Source: Pseudomonas sp. 10-1B (GTDB lineage Bacteria > Pseudomonadota > Gammaproteobacteria > Pseudomonadales > Pseudomonadaceae). Taken from it: DNA of 41,999 nt. How positions within the stretch are numbered: the stretch's first letter is position 1; the number at the start of each line of letters is the position of its first letter. Made by a program: the position numbers and the translations under genes. The stretch covers positions 1 through 41,999 of the forward strand of contig NZ_JYKS01000062.1 in the NCBI RefSeq assembly GCF_000935045.1, written 5' to 3'. The notes under the pieces were generated by a model that did not search any database, was not told the DNA's origin, and saw only the letters and a program-made list of their open reading frames with translations. This document shows positions 1-8,511 of the stretch, piece by piece.

Positions 1-15
1 ATTTAGCAGGGTCCT

Positions 16-100
16 TGTGGGAGCGGGCGCGCCCGCGAACACCGGCGTAGCCGGTGCCAGCCACCGCGTTGGATTCTTCGCGGGCACGCCCGCTCCCACA
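16..100. repeat. REP palindrome pair
   Basis: Two REP units face each other: 16-39 (TGTGGGAGCGGGC core) and 77-100 (its near reverse complement ending GCTCCCACA). Between them is a short palindrome, CACCGGC...GCCGGTG, at 40-56. The pair lies just downstream of the minus-strand AhpA-like gene. Base pairing is seen directly. The assignment to the P. putida REP family is from general knowledge. Confidence 0.85.
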
Positions 101-190
101 CAGGCCGCGTCGCGCTTACGAATTGAGTTCTCTCCGCGACAGCGCAGCCCGTAGGGCTGGGTGATCTCCCACAGGTGTCGTGCAGGCCTG

Positions 191-1648
191 TCAGGCCCTG
201 CGCTCGTGCATCCGTGCCAGTTGCCGTTCCAGCATCGACGGGTAGGGCTCCATCAAGCGCTCCACGCAGCAAGCTCCCTCGGGGCTGGCAATCGGACGAA
301 TGCGGGCACGCTGGCGAATCAGCGTGTCATCGCTGATCTGCCGTTCCACCAGCAGCAGGTTGCGGCTGTGCTGCGACAGCGCCAGTGCATCCTGGGCCTT
401 TTCGGCCATCAGCAGGTCGACCAGTTCCAGCCCATGCAGGTCATTACCCAGCGCCAGGCCCAGTTGCAGCTGCAGGGTGATGCCGCTGTCGGCCACTTCG
501 ATCTGCAAGGCATGGCCCAGGGCGCGCAACAGTTCGCCGCAGCAGATGGCGTTGGTCAGGTAGTCCTCGCCACAATCGCGGCTGTGGAACAGCAGCAGGG
601 TACTGCCGTCGTTGAGCGTGTGGGTTTCACCGTCGTAGAGCGAGGCAGCATGCTCCAGGCAATCGCGGTAGCGCTCGGTCAGCTCGGTCAGGCGCGTGCG
701 GGGCAGGCGCCGCAGTTGCTCCTGCGAGCCCAGCTGTACGGCGAGTACGGCACTGAACTGCGGCTCGTCGGACTCGACCACGGCGGCTTGGGGAGCGTTG
801 TCGTCATCCAGCAGCCCGGCGAAGGCTTCGTCGTCATCCTCGTCGGCCTGGGCGGCAACCTTGGCGCGTGGCGCGGCCTTCGCTATCGGGGCCGCATCGT
901 GCAGGTCGTCGAACTGCTCGTCGTCCTCTTCGGCAAACTCCGGCTCCGGTGGTGGCGGCGGGGCCAGGCGCGCATGCAGCTGGCGGGCGATGTCACCGAT
1001 CTCGTCCTGGCGGTCGGTGGCCGGGGTATAGGGTTGCGGGTCGCGCAGCCATACCCGCAGTTGCAGCAGCGGCAGGGTGATGTGGCGGCCTTGGCGCAGG
1101 CTCAGGGTCAGTGCCAGCACCAGCAGGATGGCGGCCAGGATGCCCATGCTCTGCAGGCTGATCAGCATCGGCTGCTGGAACTGGCTCATGTCCAGGCTGA
1201 TACGCAGTTGCCCGGCAGTCACGTCCTGGAAGCTGATCTTGGTCTGGTATACGCCTTCGGCCTCGCCCAGCAGGCTGTTGCGTGGGCGCTGGCCAGCCTC
1301 GGCGAGGATACGGTTATCCACGCTGTAGATCGCCGCATGGGCCACCAGCGGGTTTTTCACCAGGTTGCCCAGCAGCACGTTGAGGCTGAGGATGTCGTTG
1401 GCTACCAGCAGTTCGGTCGCCGAGGTGGCGGTCTGGATAGTCAGGCTCTGGCCCAGGGCATCGGCCTGCTCGTGCATGGCCTGCTTGAACTGCAGGCCCA
1501 TCACGCAGGCATAGATCACCAGCGCCAGTGCCACCAGGAAGATGTTTGTGCAGGCGATGCGCAGCGCTAGCGGCACGCGACGTTGACTCAGGGCGCGATA
1601 GATCATCAGAAAGAAGTTGTCTGGTTTGACGGGCGTGGGCCGGTTCAC
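191..1648 (-). CDS. AhpA/YtjB (Smp)-family inner-membrane protein
   Basis: Membrane protein of 485 residues transcribed away from serB. A hydrophobic segment near residues 28-50 and a second near 168-190 enclose a periplasmic domain of about 120 residues. After the second segment comes an acidic and proline-rich cytoplasmic part with a PPPPPEPE stretch and several Asp/Glu runs, then a C-terminal domain of about 180 residues. E. coli Smp (YtjB) is also encoded divergently from serB, and pseudomonad relatives are annotated AhpA/YtjB, so the family call rests on topology and position. The reaction or partner is not known to me. The start used is GTG at 1648; an ATG at 1606 (MIYRAL) is possible and neither has a strong ribosome binding site. 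The C-terminal half could be a degenerate signalling domain, but I see no catalytic motif. Confidence 0.75.
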   Translation of the reverse strand: MNRPTPVKPDNFFLMIYRALSQRRVPLALRIACTNIFLVALALVIYACVMGLQFKQAMHEQADALGQSLTIQTATSATELLVANDILSLNVLLGNLVKNPLVAHAAIYSVDNRILAEAGQRPRNSLLGEAEGVYQTKISFQDVTAGQLRISLDMSQFQQPMLISLQSMGILAAILLVLALTLSLRQGRHITLPLLQLRVWLRDPQPYTPATDRQDEIGDIARQLHARLAPPPPPEPEFAEEDDEQFDDLHDAAPIAKAAPRAKVAAQADEDDDEAFAGLLDDDNAPQAAVVESDEPQFSAVLAVQLGSQEQLRRLPRTRLTELTERYRDCLEHAASLYDGETHTLNDGSTLLLFHSRDCGEDYLTNAICCGELLRALGHALQIEVADSGITLQLQLGLALGNDLHGLELVDLLMAEKAQDALALSQHSRNLLLVERQISDDTLIRQRARIRPIASPEGACCVERLMEPYPSMLERQLARMHERRA

Positions 1649-1782
1649 TGAGCTCGGCTCTTAATGACAGGAAAGTGTGGGGCAGTATAGCGAGCCGGGT
1701 TTTGTCGGCAAAGTATCGTTGGCGCCCGATGGTCATGGAAAATCGGTAGAATGCGCATTTTTCATCGAAGTCGGAGCAGGTT

Positions 1783-2997
1783 GTGCGCGAAATCGTCCTG
1801 ATCAACATCACCGGTGAGGACCGTCCCGGTCTCACTGCGGCCATCACCGGCGTCCTGCTGCAGGGCGGTGTGAGCATCCTCGACATCGGCCTGGCGGTCA
1901 TGCACGGCACCTTGTCGTTCGGCATTCTGGTCGATATCCCGGACAACGAAGTGGCTACCGCCCTGCTGCAAAGCGTGCAGGCCAAGGCCCACGAGCTGAA
2001 CCTGCAGGCCCGCTACACGCCGATTTCCGAGGCGGATTACCAGCATTGGGCCGACGGCCATGGCGAAGCGCGCCATATCGCCACCCTGCTCAGCCGCAAG
2101 ATCACCCCCGAGCAGTTGCAGCGGGTAAGCGCGGTCATCAGCCAGTACGGCCTGACCATCGAGCGCATCGAACGCCTGTCGGCCCGCGTAGCGCTGGATG
2201 CCGAGACCGAAAAGGGCAAGGCGGCCGTCGAGATTTCCGTGCGTGGCGTGCCGAGCGATGCCCAGGCCCTGCGTGCCGACTTCTTCGCCCTGGCTGAAGA
2301 GTTGAGCATCGACATTGCCTTCCAGAAGGACGATCTGTTCCGCCGCAATCGTCGCCTGGCGGTGTTCGACATGGACTCGACGTTGATCGAGGCCGAAGTC
2401 ATCGACGAGCTGGCCAAGGCAGCCGGCGTGGGTGAGCAGGTGGCAGCCATCACCGAACGTGCCATGCGCGGTGAGCTGGACTTCCGCGCCAGCTTCAAGG
2501 AGCGCATGGCGCTGCTCAAGGGCCTGGATGTGGGCGTGCTGGACGAGATCGGTGCGTCGCTGCGCCTGACCGAGGGTGCCGAGAACCTGTTCGCCGAGCT
2601 CAAGCGCCTGGGGTACAAGACCGCGATCCTGTCCGGTGGCTTCACTTACTTTGCCCGCCAGGTGCAGGCGCGCCTGGGCATTGACTACGTGTTCGCCAAC
2701 GAACTGGAAGTGGTCGACGGCAAGGTGACTGGAGTGGCCGTGGAGCCGATCGTCGATGCCCAGCGCAAGGCCGAGCTGCTGCAGAAGCTGGCCAGCGAAG
2801 AAGGCTTGCAACTGGAACAGACCATTGCCGTGGGTGATGGTGCCAACGACCTGCCGATGCTGTCGCTGGCCGGGCTGGGGGTGGCATTCCGCGCCAAGCC
2901 ACTGGTGCGTCAGTCGGCCAAGCAGGCGATTTCCACCCTGGGGCTGGATGGGGTGCTGTACCTGCTGGGGCTGCGTGACCGCGACGCGCGCGGCTGA
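1783..2997 (+). CDS. serB: Phosphoserine phosphatase SerB
   Basis: Hydrolyses L-3-phosphoserine to L-serine, the last step of serine biosynthesis, in the cytoplasm. The 404-residue protein begins with ACT-type regulatory sequence (residues about 1-170, starting REIVLINITGEDRPGLT). The HAD phosphatase domain follows, with DMDST at 196-200 carrying the nucleophile aspartate, an SGGF segment near 285 and the metal-binding GDGAND motif from about 351. The long N-terminal extension with ACT repeats is the usual pseudomonad/mycobacterial form and is longer than E. coli SerB. The start is GTG at 1783, preceded by GGAGCAGG at proper spacing. A TAGAAT hexamer at 1747-1752 may be a -10 element, but no convincing -35 accompanies it. 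Confidence 0.97.
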   Translation: MREIVLINITGEDRPGLTAAITGVLLQGGVSILDIGLAVMHGTLSFGILVDIPDNEVATALLQSVQAKAHELNLQARYTPISEADYQHWADGHGEARHIATLLSRKITPEQLQRVSAVISQYGLTIERIERLSARVALDAETEKGKAAVEISVRGVPSDAQALRADFFALAEELSIDIAFQKDDLFRRNRRLAVFDMDSTLIEAEVIDELAKAAGVGEQVAAITERAMRGELDFRASFKERMALLKGLDVGVLDEIGASLRLTEGAENLFAELKRLGYKTAILSGGFTYFARQVQARLGIDYVFANELEVVDGKVTGVAVEPIVDAQRKAELLQKLASEEGLQLEQTIAVGDGANDLPMLSLAGLGVAFRAKPLVRQSAKQAISTLGLDGVLYLLGLRDRDARG

Positions 2998-3025
2998 TCC
3001 GATAATTTGGGGCTGCTTCGCAGCC

Positions 3026-3110
3026 CGTCGCGGGCATGCCCGCTCCCACAGGGTAAGTGACTCTCTCTGTGGGAGCGGCCTTGTGTCGCGATAGGACCGC
3101 AAAGCGGTCC
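3026..3110. repeat. REP elements between convergent serB and psd
   Basis: A REP core (TCGCGGGCATGCCCGCTCCCACA) spans about 3028-3050, and a diverged opposing unit (TGTGGGAGCGGCC...) starts at 3069. A further small palindrome, GGACCGCAAAGCGGTCC, sits at 3094-3110. The location between two convergent genes suggests it could also help end transcription from both sides, but no T tract is present. Confidence 0.75.
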
Positions 3111-3128
3111 CGGGGACCTGTCAGGCAA

Positions 3129-3992
3129 TCAGGCCTGCACAGGCACCGCCAACTGCTGCCCCATGCGCACCGCAGAACCCGCACCCAGGCTCTCAGCCCA
3201 CTTCACCTGCTCCGGCCCGAACAGCACGATAGCGGTCGAGCCCAGCTTGAAGCGGCCCAGCTCGGCACCTTTTTCCAGATGGATCGGCGCGCGGCTGGCT
3301 TCGTCGTAACGGAAAGTCTTCAGCTCACGCTTGGGCGGCGTCACCAGCCCGGCCCAGACAGTCTCGATCGAAGCGACGATCATCGCGCCAACCAGCACCA
3401 CGGCCATCGGCCCGCGCTCGGTATCGAACAGGCAGACCACGCGCTCGTTGCGGGCGAACAACTCGGGGACGTTTTCCGCGGTGGTCTGGTTGACCGAGAA
3501 CAGGCGACCCGGGACGTAGACCATTTCGCGCAGGGTACCGGCCAGCGGCATGTGCACGCGGTGGTAGTCCTTGGGCGACAAGTAGATGGTGGCGAACTCG
3601 CCGCCCATGAACGGCGCGGCCATCGCCGGGTCGCCGCCCAGCAGCTCCTGGGCGCTGAACCCGTGGCCCTTGGCCTGGAAGATGCGGCCGTGCTCGATCG
3701 GGCCGAGCTGGCTGACGGCACCGTCGGCCGGGCACAGGATGGCGCCGGGGGTTTCGTCCAGCGGGCGGGCACCTGGTTTCAGGGCTCGGGTGAAGAACGC
3801 ATTGAAGTGCTCATAGGCGCTCAGGTCTTCGACCAGGGCCTCGCTCATGTTCACCTGGTAGCGCTTGGCGAACCAGGCGGTGAAGGCGTTCTTGAACCAG
3901 CGCACGCGGCATTCGGCGATGCAGCCGGCCAGGCGCGACAGCAGGTGATGCGGCAGCAGGTACTGGCTGATGATGAACAAACGGGATTTCAT
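3129..3992 (-). CDS. psd: Phosphatidylserine decarboxylase proenzyme
   Basis: Converts phosphatidylserine to phosphatidylethanolamine at the inner membrane. The 287-residue proenzyme carries the self-cleavage motif LGST near its end. Cleavage between G251 and S252 should turn S252 into the pyruvoyl group of the small alpha chain, leaving a beta chain of about 251 residues. The conserved segments PADG and YHRVHMP (the latter in KDYHRVHMPLAG) are present. The ATG start at 3992 lies 9 bases after the rhdA stop, so the two genes are probably co-transcribed. The same psd-rhdA pair occurs in other pseudomonads. Length and motifs are normal for the short proteobacterial form. Confidence 0.97.
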   Translation of the reverse strand: MKSRLFIISQYLLPHHLLSRLAGCIAECRVRWFKNAFTAWFAKRYQVNMSEALVEDLSAYEHFNAFFTRALKPGARPLDETPGAILCPADGAVSQLGPIEHGRIFQAKGHGFSAQELLGGDPAMAAPFMGGEFATIYLSPKDYHRVHMPLAGTLREMVYVPGRLFSVNQTTAENVPELFARNERVVCLFDTERGPMAVVLVGAMIVASIETVWAGLVTPPKRELKTFRYDEASRAPIHLEKGAELGRFKLGSTAIVLFGPEQVKWAESLGAGSAVRMGQQLAVPVQA

Positions 3993-4001
3993 GCAGGTTC
4001 C

Positions 4002-4811
4002 TTAGACTTCTACAGGCGTGTCCGGGTGGTTGCCCCATTCGCTCCACGAGCCAGCGTAGGCCTTGACGCGTGGGTAGCCGAGGGCCTTGGCCACCAGGTA
4101 GGTGAAACCGGAGCGGCGGTGGGTCTGGCAGTGGGTGATCACTTCCTTGTCCGGGGTGATGCCCAGGTTCTGCAGGACTTCCTTGATGTCCTTGCGAATG
4201 CGCAAGTGGTCGTTGAGGTCCATGCCGGCGGTCCACTCGAAGTTGATTGCGCCGGGGATGTGGCCGCCCTTGGCTGCCAGTACTTTCTCGCCACTGAATT
4301 CCTGTGGGCCGCGGGCGTCCCAGATGACCAGGTCGCTGGCGCCCAGGCGGCTTTGCAGGTACTCGCGGGTGGCAGTGGGGGCGCTGTCGATGTTCAGCCG
4401 CACCGGGGCGTTGCCGCTGGTGGGGACCTCGGTGGAGAGCTTGTCTGCCGGCCAGGCCTGGATGCCGCCATTGAGGTAGTGATAACCCTTGTGGCCAATC
4501 ACATCGAGCAACCAGATGAAGCGCCCGGCCCAGCCGCCGCCTTCATCGTCATACACCACATATACCGCATCGTCGCGGTGGCCGAGTTCACTGAACAGTT
4601 TTTCCAGCTCGCCCAGGGCTGGCAGCAGGCCGGGCGCGGGGGGCTGGCCCAGCTGGGTGCGCTTGCCTTCGACGTAGCGTGCGCCGGGGATATGCCCGCT
4701 GACATAGCGGTTGGCGTTGCTCAGGTCGACCAGGATCAGCTGCGGCGAATCCAGGCGCGCTAGCAGGTCTGCGGCTTCGATCACCAGGGGTAGGCCGGAA
4801 AAGTCAGTCAT
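4002..4811 (-). CDS. rhdA: Rhodanese-type sulfurtransferase RhdA
   Basis: Thiosulfate:cyanide sulfurtransferase of 269 residues with two rhodanese domains. The N-terminal one (about 10-125) is structural. The C-terminal one (about 150-265) holds the active-site loop HCQTHRRSG with catalytic C228. A CQTHxRS loop is the hallmark of Azotobacter/Pseudomonas RhdA and differs from the CRKGVT loop of vertebrate rhodanese, so I use that name. It accepts sulfane sulfur on the cysteine as a persulfide and passes it to cyanide or other acceptors; the in vivo acceptor is not evident here. The ATG at 4811 follows TGGAG on the minus strand. A longer open frame upstream overlaps the next gene and is not used. 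Psd follows after 9 bases. Confidence 0.93.
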   Translation of the reverse strand: MTDFSGLPLVIEAADLLARLDSPQLILVDLSNANRYVSGHIPGARYVEGKRTQLGQPPAPGLLPALGELEKLFSELGHRDDAVYVVYDDEGGGWAGRFIWLLDVIGHKGYHYLNGGIQAWPADKLSTEVPTSGNAPVRLNIDSAPTATREYLQSRLGASDLVIWDARGPQEFSGEKVLAAKGGHIPGAINFEWTAGMDLNDHLRIRKDIKEVLQNLGITPDKEVITHCQTHRRSGFTYLVAKALGYPRVKAYAGSWSEWGNHPDTPVEV

Positions 4812-4855
4812 CCACGGTCTCCAGTGTGGAAAGAAGGGCGATTGTAGCGCAAGGC

Positions 4856-6391
4856 TCAGGCCTTGCGGTTGGCAAACACCGACAGGGCCCGCTCGATGCA
4901 TTGCGCGGTTTTGCCGAAGGCTTGCACGCTGATGTCGGCCAAAGGCCGGCAGCCTTGATCGGCAACCATCAGCATCAGCACCTGGCCGTTCACTGCCAGC
5001 GAGCGCAGCAGCACGTGCTCGCTGCGGAACAAGGCGCGCAGTGGGGTGGGCAGCAGGGCTGAGAACTGGCTGTGGTTTTCCGGGGTGATGCGCAATTGCC
5101 CGGCCTGGGACATCAGCTTTTGCAGCAGTTTGTTTTGTGCCACCTGCAGGACCAGTGCTTCGGCTTCCTTGGGCAGGCCGGCGATCTGTTGGACGCGCAG
5201 GTAGTCGCTGGCCTTGTCCAGGCTCAGCAGCATGATGCGCTGCAGGCCGCAGGCCAGCAGGGCCTCGCGGGCCTGGGTGGCCAGGTGCACGGTGTTGGTG
5301 AACGGGCTGGGCTGGGCCAGCAGGTCCTGGCACAGCTTGCGCCAGCGTGCCAGCTCTTCGTTGTTGGGTGGTGGCGGTGCCAGCATGTCCGGGTGCGGGC
5401 GGCGCTGGTGCCAGGGCCAGATCAGCGCTTCGGCTGGGTGGAACAGGGCGTGCTGGGCGTGGCGGCGGGCGCTGGCGGCGGCCTGTTGGTGTACCTGCTG
5501 CTGCACGTCTTCCAGCGAGATCTGCAGGTACAGCGCGGTCAGCAGCTGCCAGCGCAGCAGGTGCGGGTTGTCCCAGCCGACCTGGGCCGCCAGGGCCAGG
5601 TTGTTGGCCAGCAGCACGGTATTGGCCGGCTGGTTGAACCAGCGGCGCAGGCCGGGCTCGGCGTCCATGCGGTGTTGCTGGCTGAGCAGGTCCTGGTCGC
5701 GGGCGATGTTGAGCACCAGTGCCAGTTGTTCGCGCTCTTCCAGTAGCAGGCGGTAACCCTGGGTCACCCATTGTGGCAGGCGCCAGTACTCCGCCATGGT
5801 TTGGCACAGCGCCATGATGCGCACGCCAAACAGCTCTTCTTCTACATCGGCGGCGTCTTCACCCTTGTGGATAACCCGCAGTTCCCAAGTGTCGAGCAGC
5901 TTGGGGTAGGCCAGTGCCAGCGGCCAGAGTGGCGACAGGAACAGCAGGCTGCCCCAGTGGATTTCCTGCCACAGGCGCGCCAGGCGGCTGGCGAACAGGC
6001 CGCTGGCCTGCTGCGAGGCGTGCTGGCTGATCAGCTGGAACTGGCACAGCACCGGCGGGATTTCTTCGACGGGCACCGAAGGCAGGCGCTTGAGCAGTTG
6101 CTCGCTGCGCTCCAGGCCCAGGCGGTTGAGGGCGACTTCCAGACTTTCGGCGGGTTCGGCCTGGCTGGCATTGGTGGGGTGATTGGCCTCGCGCATCACC
6201 GAAAGCACCAGCGCAGGGCTATCTTGCATCAGTTCGGCGATATCGCGCAGCGAGCGGCGGCTATCGTGGATGGCGGCCATGACCCGGTCGTAGCTGTGCT
6301 TCGGCACGGGGATGCGAACACTCTCCAGCAGCTTTACCCAGGCTTCTAGCGTACGTGGGGCCTGAGCGGGCACCTTGGTTTCGATTGGCAT
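4856..6391 (-). CDS. HDOD-domain signalling protein with GAF-like C-terminus
   Basis: Predicted cytoplasmic protein of 511 residues. Residues about 20-250 look like an HDOD domain (the non-catalytic HD-like module of bacterial signalling proteins): helical, with VMREANHP and LEVALNRLGLERSEQLLK segments. The C-terminal 120 residues (LLSLDKASDYLRVQQIAGLPKEA onward) have the strand-helix pattern of a GAF-like sensor. The middle is rich in leucine and tryptophan. No output enzyme domain is visible. The gene is divergent from motA, and the FliA promoter for motA lies only 40 bases from its start, so a link to motility is tempting but unproven. The start is ATG at 6391 (MPIETK), chosen because upstream codons run into the motA promoter; its ribosome binding site is weak. 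Confidence 0.72.
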   Translation of the reverse strand: MPIETKVPAQAPRTLEAWVKLLESVRIPVPKHSYDRVMAAIHDSRRSLRDIAELMQDSPALVLSVMREANHPTNASQAEPAESLEVALNRLGLERSEQLLKRLPSVPVEEIPPVLCQFQLISQHASQQASGLFASRLARLWQEIHWGSLLFLSPLWPLALAYPKLLDTWELRVIHKGEDAADVEEELFGVRIMALCQTMAEYWRLPQWVTQGYRLLLEEREQLALVLNIARDQDLLSQQHRMDAEPGLRRWFNQPANTVLLANNLALAAQVGWDNPHLLRWQLLTALYLQISLEDVQQQVHQQAAASARRHAQHALFHPAEALIWPWHQRRPHPDMLAPPPPNNEELARWRKLCQDLLAQPSPFTNTVHLATQAREALLACGLQRIMLLSLDKASDYLRVQQIAGLPKEAEALVLQVAQNKLLQKLMSQAGQLRITPENHSQFSALLPTPLRALFRSEHVLLRSLAVNGQVLMLMVADQGCRPLADISVQAFGKTAQCIERALSVFANRKA

Positions 6392-6430
6392 TTTGACATC
6401 AGTCCGAACTGGCTTTTCGCTTTGAGTGGC

Positions 6431-6457
6431 TATAGTCTGGCGCAGTTCTGCCGATAA
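6431..6457 (+). promoter_or_regulatory. Sigma-28 (FliA) promoter of motAB
   Basis: TATAGTCT at 6431-6438 and GCCGATAA at 6450-6457 are separated by exactly 11 bases. The known FliA consensus is TAAAGTTT-N11-GCCGATAA, so the -10 is a perfect match and the -35 matches 6 of 8. It points toward motA (ATG at 6522), leaving a leader of roughly 55 bases. It would place the stator genes in the late flagellar regulon. Confidence 0.85.
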
Positions 6458-6521
6458 GTAGAAGAAGAGTTTTAAAGCTCCCGTCTCTTCCCTTGACCCC
6501 GACAGCAAGTGCTTTGAACCT

Positions 6522-7373
6522 ATGGCTAAAATTATCGGCATCATCGTCGTATTCGCGAGCGTGCTCGGCGGATATGTGCTCTCCCATGGCAAGATCGCGG
6601 CGCTGATCCAGCCGTTCGAAGTACTGATCATCGGCGGTGCGGCCTTTGGTGCATTCCTGCAGGCCAACCCTGGCCACATGACCATGCACGTCATCAAGAA
6701 GTCGTTGAAGATGTTCGGCTCGCGCTTCAGCCACGCCTTCTACCTGGAGGTGCTGGGCCTGGTGTACGAGATCCTCAACAAGAGCCGTCGCGAAGGCATG
6801 ATGGCCATCGAGGCCGACATCGAGGACGCCGCATCCAGCCCGATTTTCGCCAAGTACCCGACGGTGCTGGCCGATGAGCGCATGACTGCGTTCGTCTGTG
6901 ACTACCTGCGCATCATGTCCACCGGCAACATGGCCCCGCACGAGCTCGAGGGCCTGTTCGACATGGAACTGCTGAGCATGAAGGAAGAGCTGGAGCACCC
7001 TTCCCATGCAGTGAACGGCATCGCCGACGGCATGCCTGGTTTCGGTATCGTCGCGGCGGTACTGGGTATCGTGGTGACCATGGCCTCGCTCGGCGATGGC
7101 GACCAAACCTCCATCGGTATCCATGTGGGCGCGGCACTGGTCGGTACCTTCTTCGGTATTCTGGCGGCCTACGGATTCTTCGGCCCGTTGGCCAAATGCC
7201 TGGAGCACGATGCCAAGGAAGAGCTGAACCTCTACGAATCGATCAAGGCTTCGCTGGTGGCCTCGGCCTCGGGCATGCCGCCGTCGCTGGCGGTCGAGTT
7301 CGGGCGCAAGGTGCTGTACCCCAAGCACCGCCCAAGTTTCGCCGAGCTGGAACAAGCGGTTCGCGGTCGCTGA
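6522..7373 (+). CDS. motA: Flagellar stator protein MotA
   Basis: Proton-channel subunit of the flagellar stator in the inner membrane. The 283-residue protein has four hydrophobic segments (about 2-20, 28-48, 170-190, 200-222) with a large cytoplasmic loop between the second and third that carries the charged residues contacting FliG. The GMPGFG motif at about 170 includes the conserved proline. The length is close to E. coli MotA. MotB begins 3 bases after the stop, so both are made from one transcript. The ATG at 6522 has no strong Shine-Dalgarno sequence, but the MAKIIGI start is typical of the family. Expression is probably from the FliA promoter at 6431-6457. Confidence 0.97.
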   Translation: MAKIIGIIVVFASVLGGYVLSHGKIAALIQPFEVLIIGGAAFGAFLQANPGHMTMHVIKKSLKMFGSRFSHAFYLEVLGLVYEILNKSRREGMMAIEADIEDAASSPIFAKYPTVLADERMTAFVCDYLRIMSTGNMAPHELEGLFDMELLSMKEELEHPSHAVNGIADGMPGFGIVAAVLGIVVTMASLGDGDQTSIGIHVGAALVGTFFGILAAYGFFGPLAKCLEHDAKEELNLYESIKASLVASASGMPPSLAVEFGRKVLYPKHRPSFAELEQAVRGR

Positions 7374-7376
7374 GTC

Positions 7377-8384
7377 ATGGAAAACAATCAGCCCATCATC
7401 GTCAAGCGCGTCAAGCGCTATGGCGGCAGCCATCACGGTGGCGCCTGGAAAATCGCCTTTGCCGACTTCGCCACGGCGATGATGGCGTTCTTCCTCGTGC
7501 TGTGGCTATTGTCCACGGCCACGCCGGAACAGAAGATTGCCATTGCCGGTTACTTCAAGGACCCGATTGGTTTTTCGGAAAGCGGCACGCCCTATATCAT
7601 CGACCTGGGTGGCTCGCCTGAGCTGGCGCCGGAAAAGACCATCAACCCCGAGTCCAAGGCGGAGCCTACGCCTGACACCAGCATCCAGCTGAACAAGGAC
7701 CAGGTTGAGAGCATGGCCGAGCAGGTCGAGCGCGAGCGCCTCGAGTTGCTGCTGCAGGAACTGCAGAACAAGGTGGAAGAGAACCCGCAACTGCAGAAGT
7801 TCAAGGACCAGATCCTGTTCGAGATCACCCAGGACGGCTTGCGCATTCAGATCATGGATGCCGAGAACCGGCCGATGTTCGACATTGGCAGCGCCCGCTT
7901 GCAGCCGTACTTCGAAGATATCCTGCTGGCCATGGCCGACACCATCAAGGCGGTGCCGAACAAGATCAGCATCAGTGGCCATACCGATGCCAAGCAGTAT
8001 GCCGGCAGCGGCGAGTTCGGCAACTGGGAGCTGTCGGCCAACCGCGCCAACGCCGCGCGCCGTGCGCTGGTGGCCGGTGGTTACCCGGACGGGCAGGTGG
8101 CGCGAGTGGTGGGTTATGCCTCGTCGTCGTTGTTCGACCGCAAGGACCCGTTCAACCCGGTCAACCGCCGCATCGACATCATCGTGCTGACCAAGAAGGC
8201 CCAGCGCAACATCGAAGGCGAGCAGGGCACGTCGGAAACCCCGGCCACCGAGCCTGCGCCGCCCGCCAGTGATGCGGCGCCGGGAGCGACCGAGCAAGCG
8301 CCGATGCAGCCGCGAGAACTGCGCCAGAAGCTGAACATCTTCGAGGAAGGGACGCTGAAGATGGATGAGGCCAAGGACCAGTAA
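7377..8384 (+). CDS. motB: Flagellar stator protein MotB
   Basis: Partner of MotA that anchors the stator to peptidoglycan. The 335-residue protein has a short cytoplasmic N-terminus and one membrane segment (about 28-46) containing D30, the proton-carrying aspartate equivalent to D32 of E. coli. A plug/linker region rich in Glu and Gln follows. The OmpA-like peptidoglycan-binding domain (about 155-280) includes the ISGHTDAKQY and NRANAARRALV motifs. The tail after 285 is Ala/Pro/Glu-rich and low in complexity. It follows motA by 3 bases. Downstream lie a REP unit and the convergent rsgA. Confidence 0.97.
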   Translation: MENNQPIIVKRVKRYGGSHHGGAWKIAFADFATAMMAFFLVLWLLSTATPEQKIAIAGYFKDPIGFSESGTPYIIDLGGSPELAPEKTINPESKAEPTPDTSIQLNKDQVESMAEQVERERLELLLQELQNKVEENPQLQKFKDQILFEITQDGLRIQIMDAENRPMFDIGSARLQPYFEDILLAMADTIKAVPNKISISGHTDAKQYAGSGEFGNWELSANRANAARRALVAGGYPDGQVARVVGYASSSLFDRKDPFNPVNRRIDIIVLTKKAQRNIEGEQGTSETPATEPAPPASDAAPGATEQAPMQPRELRQKLNIFEEGTLKMDEAKDQ

Positions 8385-8424
8385 ACCTACAGGATCGCGC
8401 TGTAGCTGAAACCAGCGCAGAACC

Positions 8425-8466
8425 TGTGGGAGCGGGCTGGCCCGCGAACACCGGCACAGCCGGTGC
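8425..8466. repeat. Single REP unit between motB and rsgA
   Basis: TGTGGGAGCGGGC followed by GGCCCGCGAA, then the CACCGGC...GCCGGTG mini-palindrome also seen at 40-56. It lies between convergent genes with no matching opposing unit, so it looks like a lone or decayed half of a pair. Confidence 0.75.
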
Positions 8467-8511
8467 CATCCACTGCGGTGCCACAGGTTATGCACTGCCC
8501 TTGAATAGATG

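Noticed and set aside
16..100. CRISPR array, suggested by the many short repeats in the window
   Set aside because: The repeats are REP palindromes in inverted pairs with irregular spacing, not direct repeats with uniform spacers, and no cas gene is present.
161..1570. Long plus-strand open frame of 469 codons opposite the AhpA-like gene
   Set aside because: It is a shadow of the GC-rich minus-strand gene: Gln-rich and low in complexity, with no ribosome binding site.
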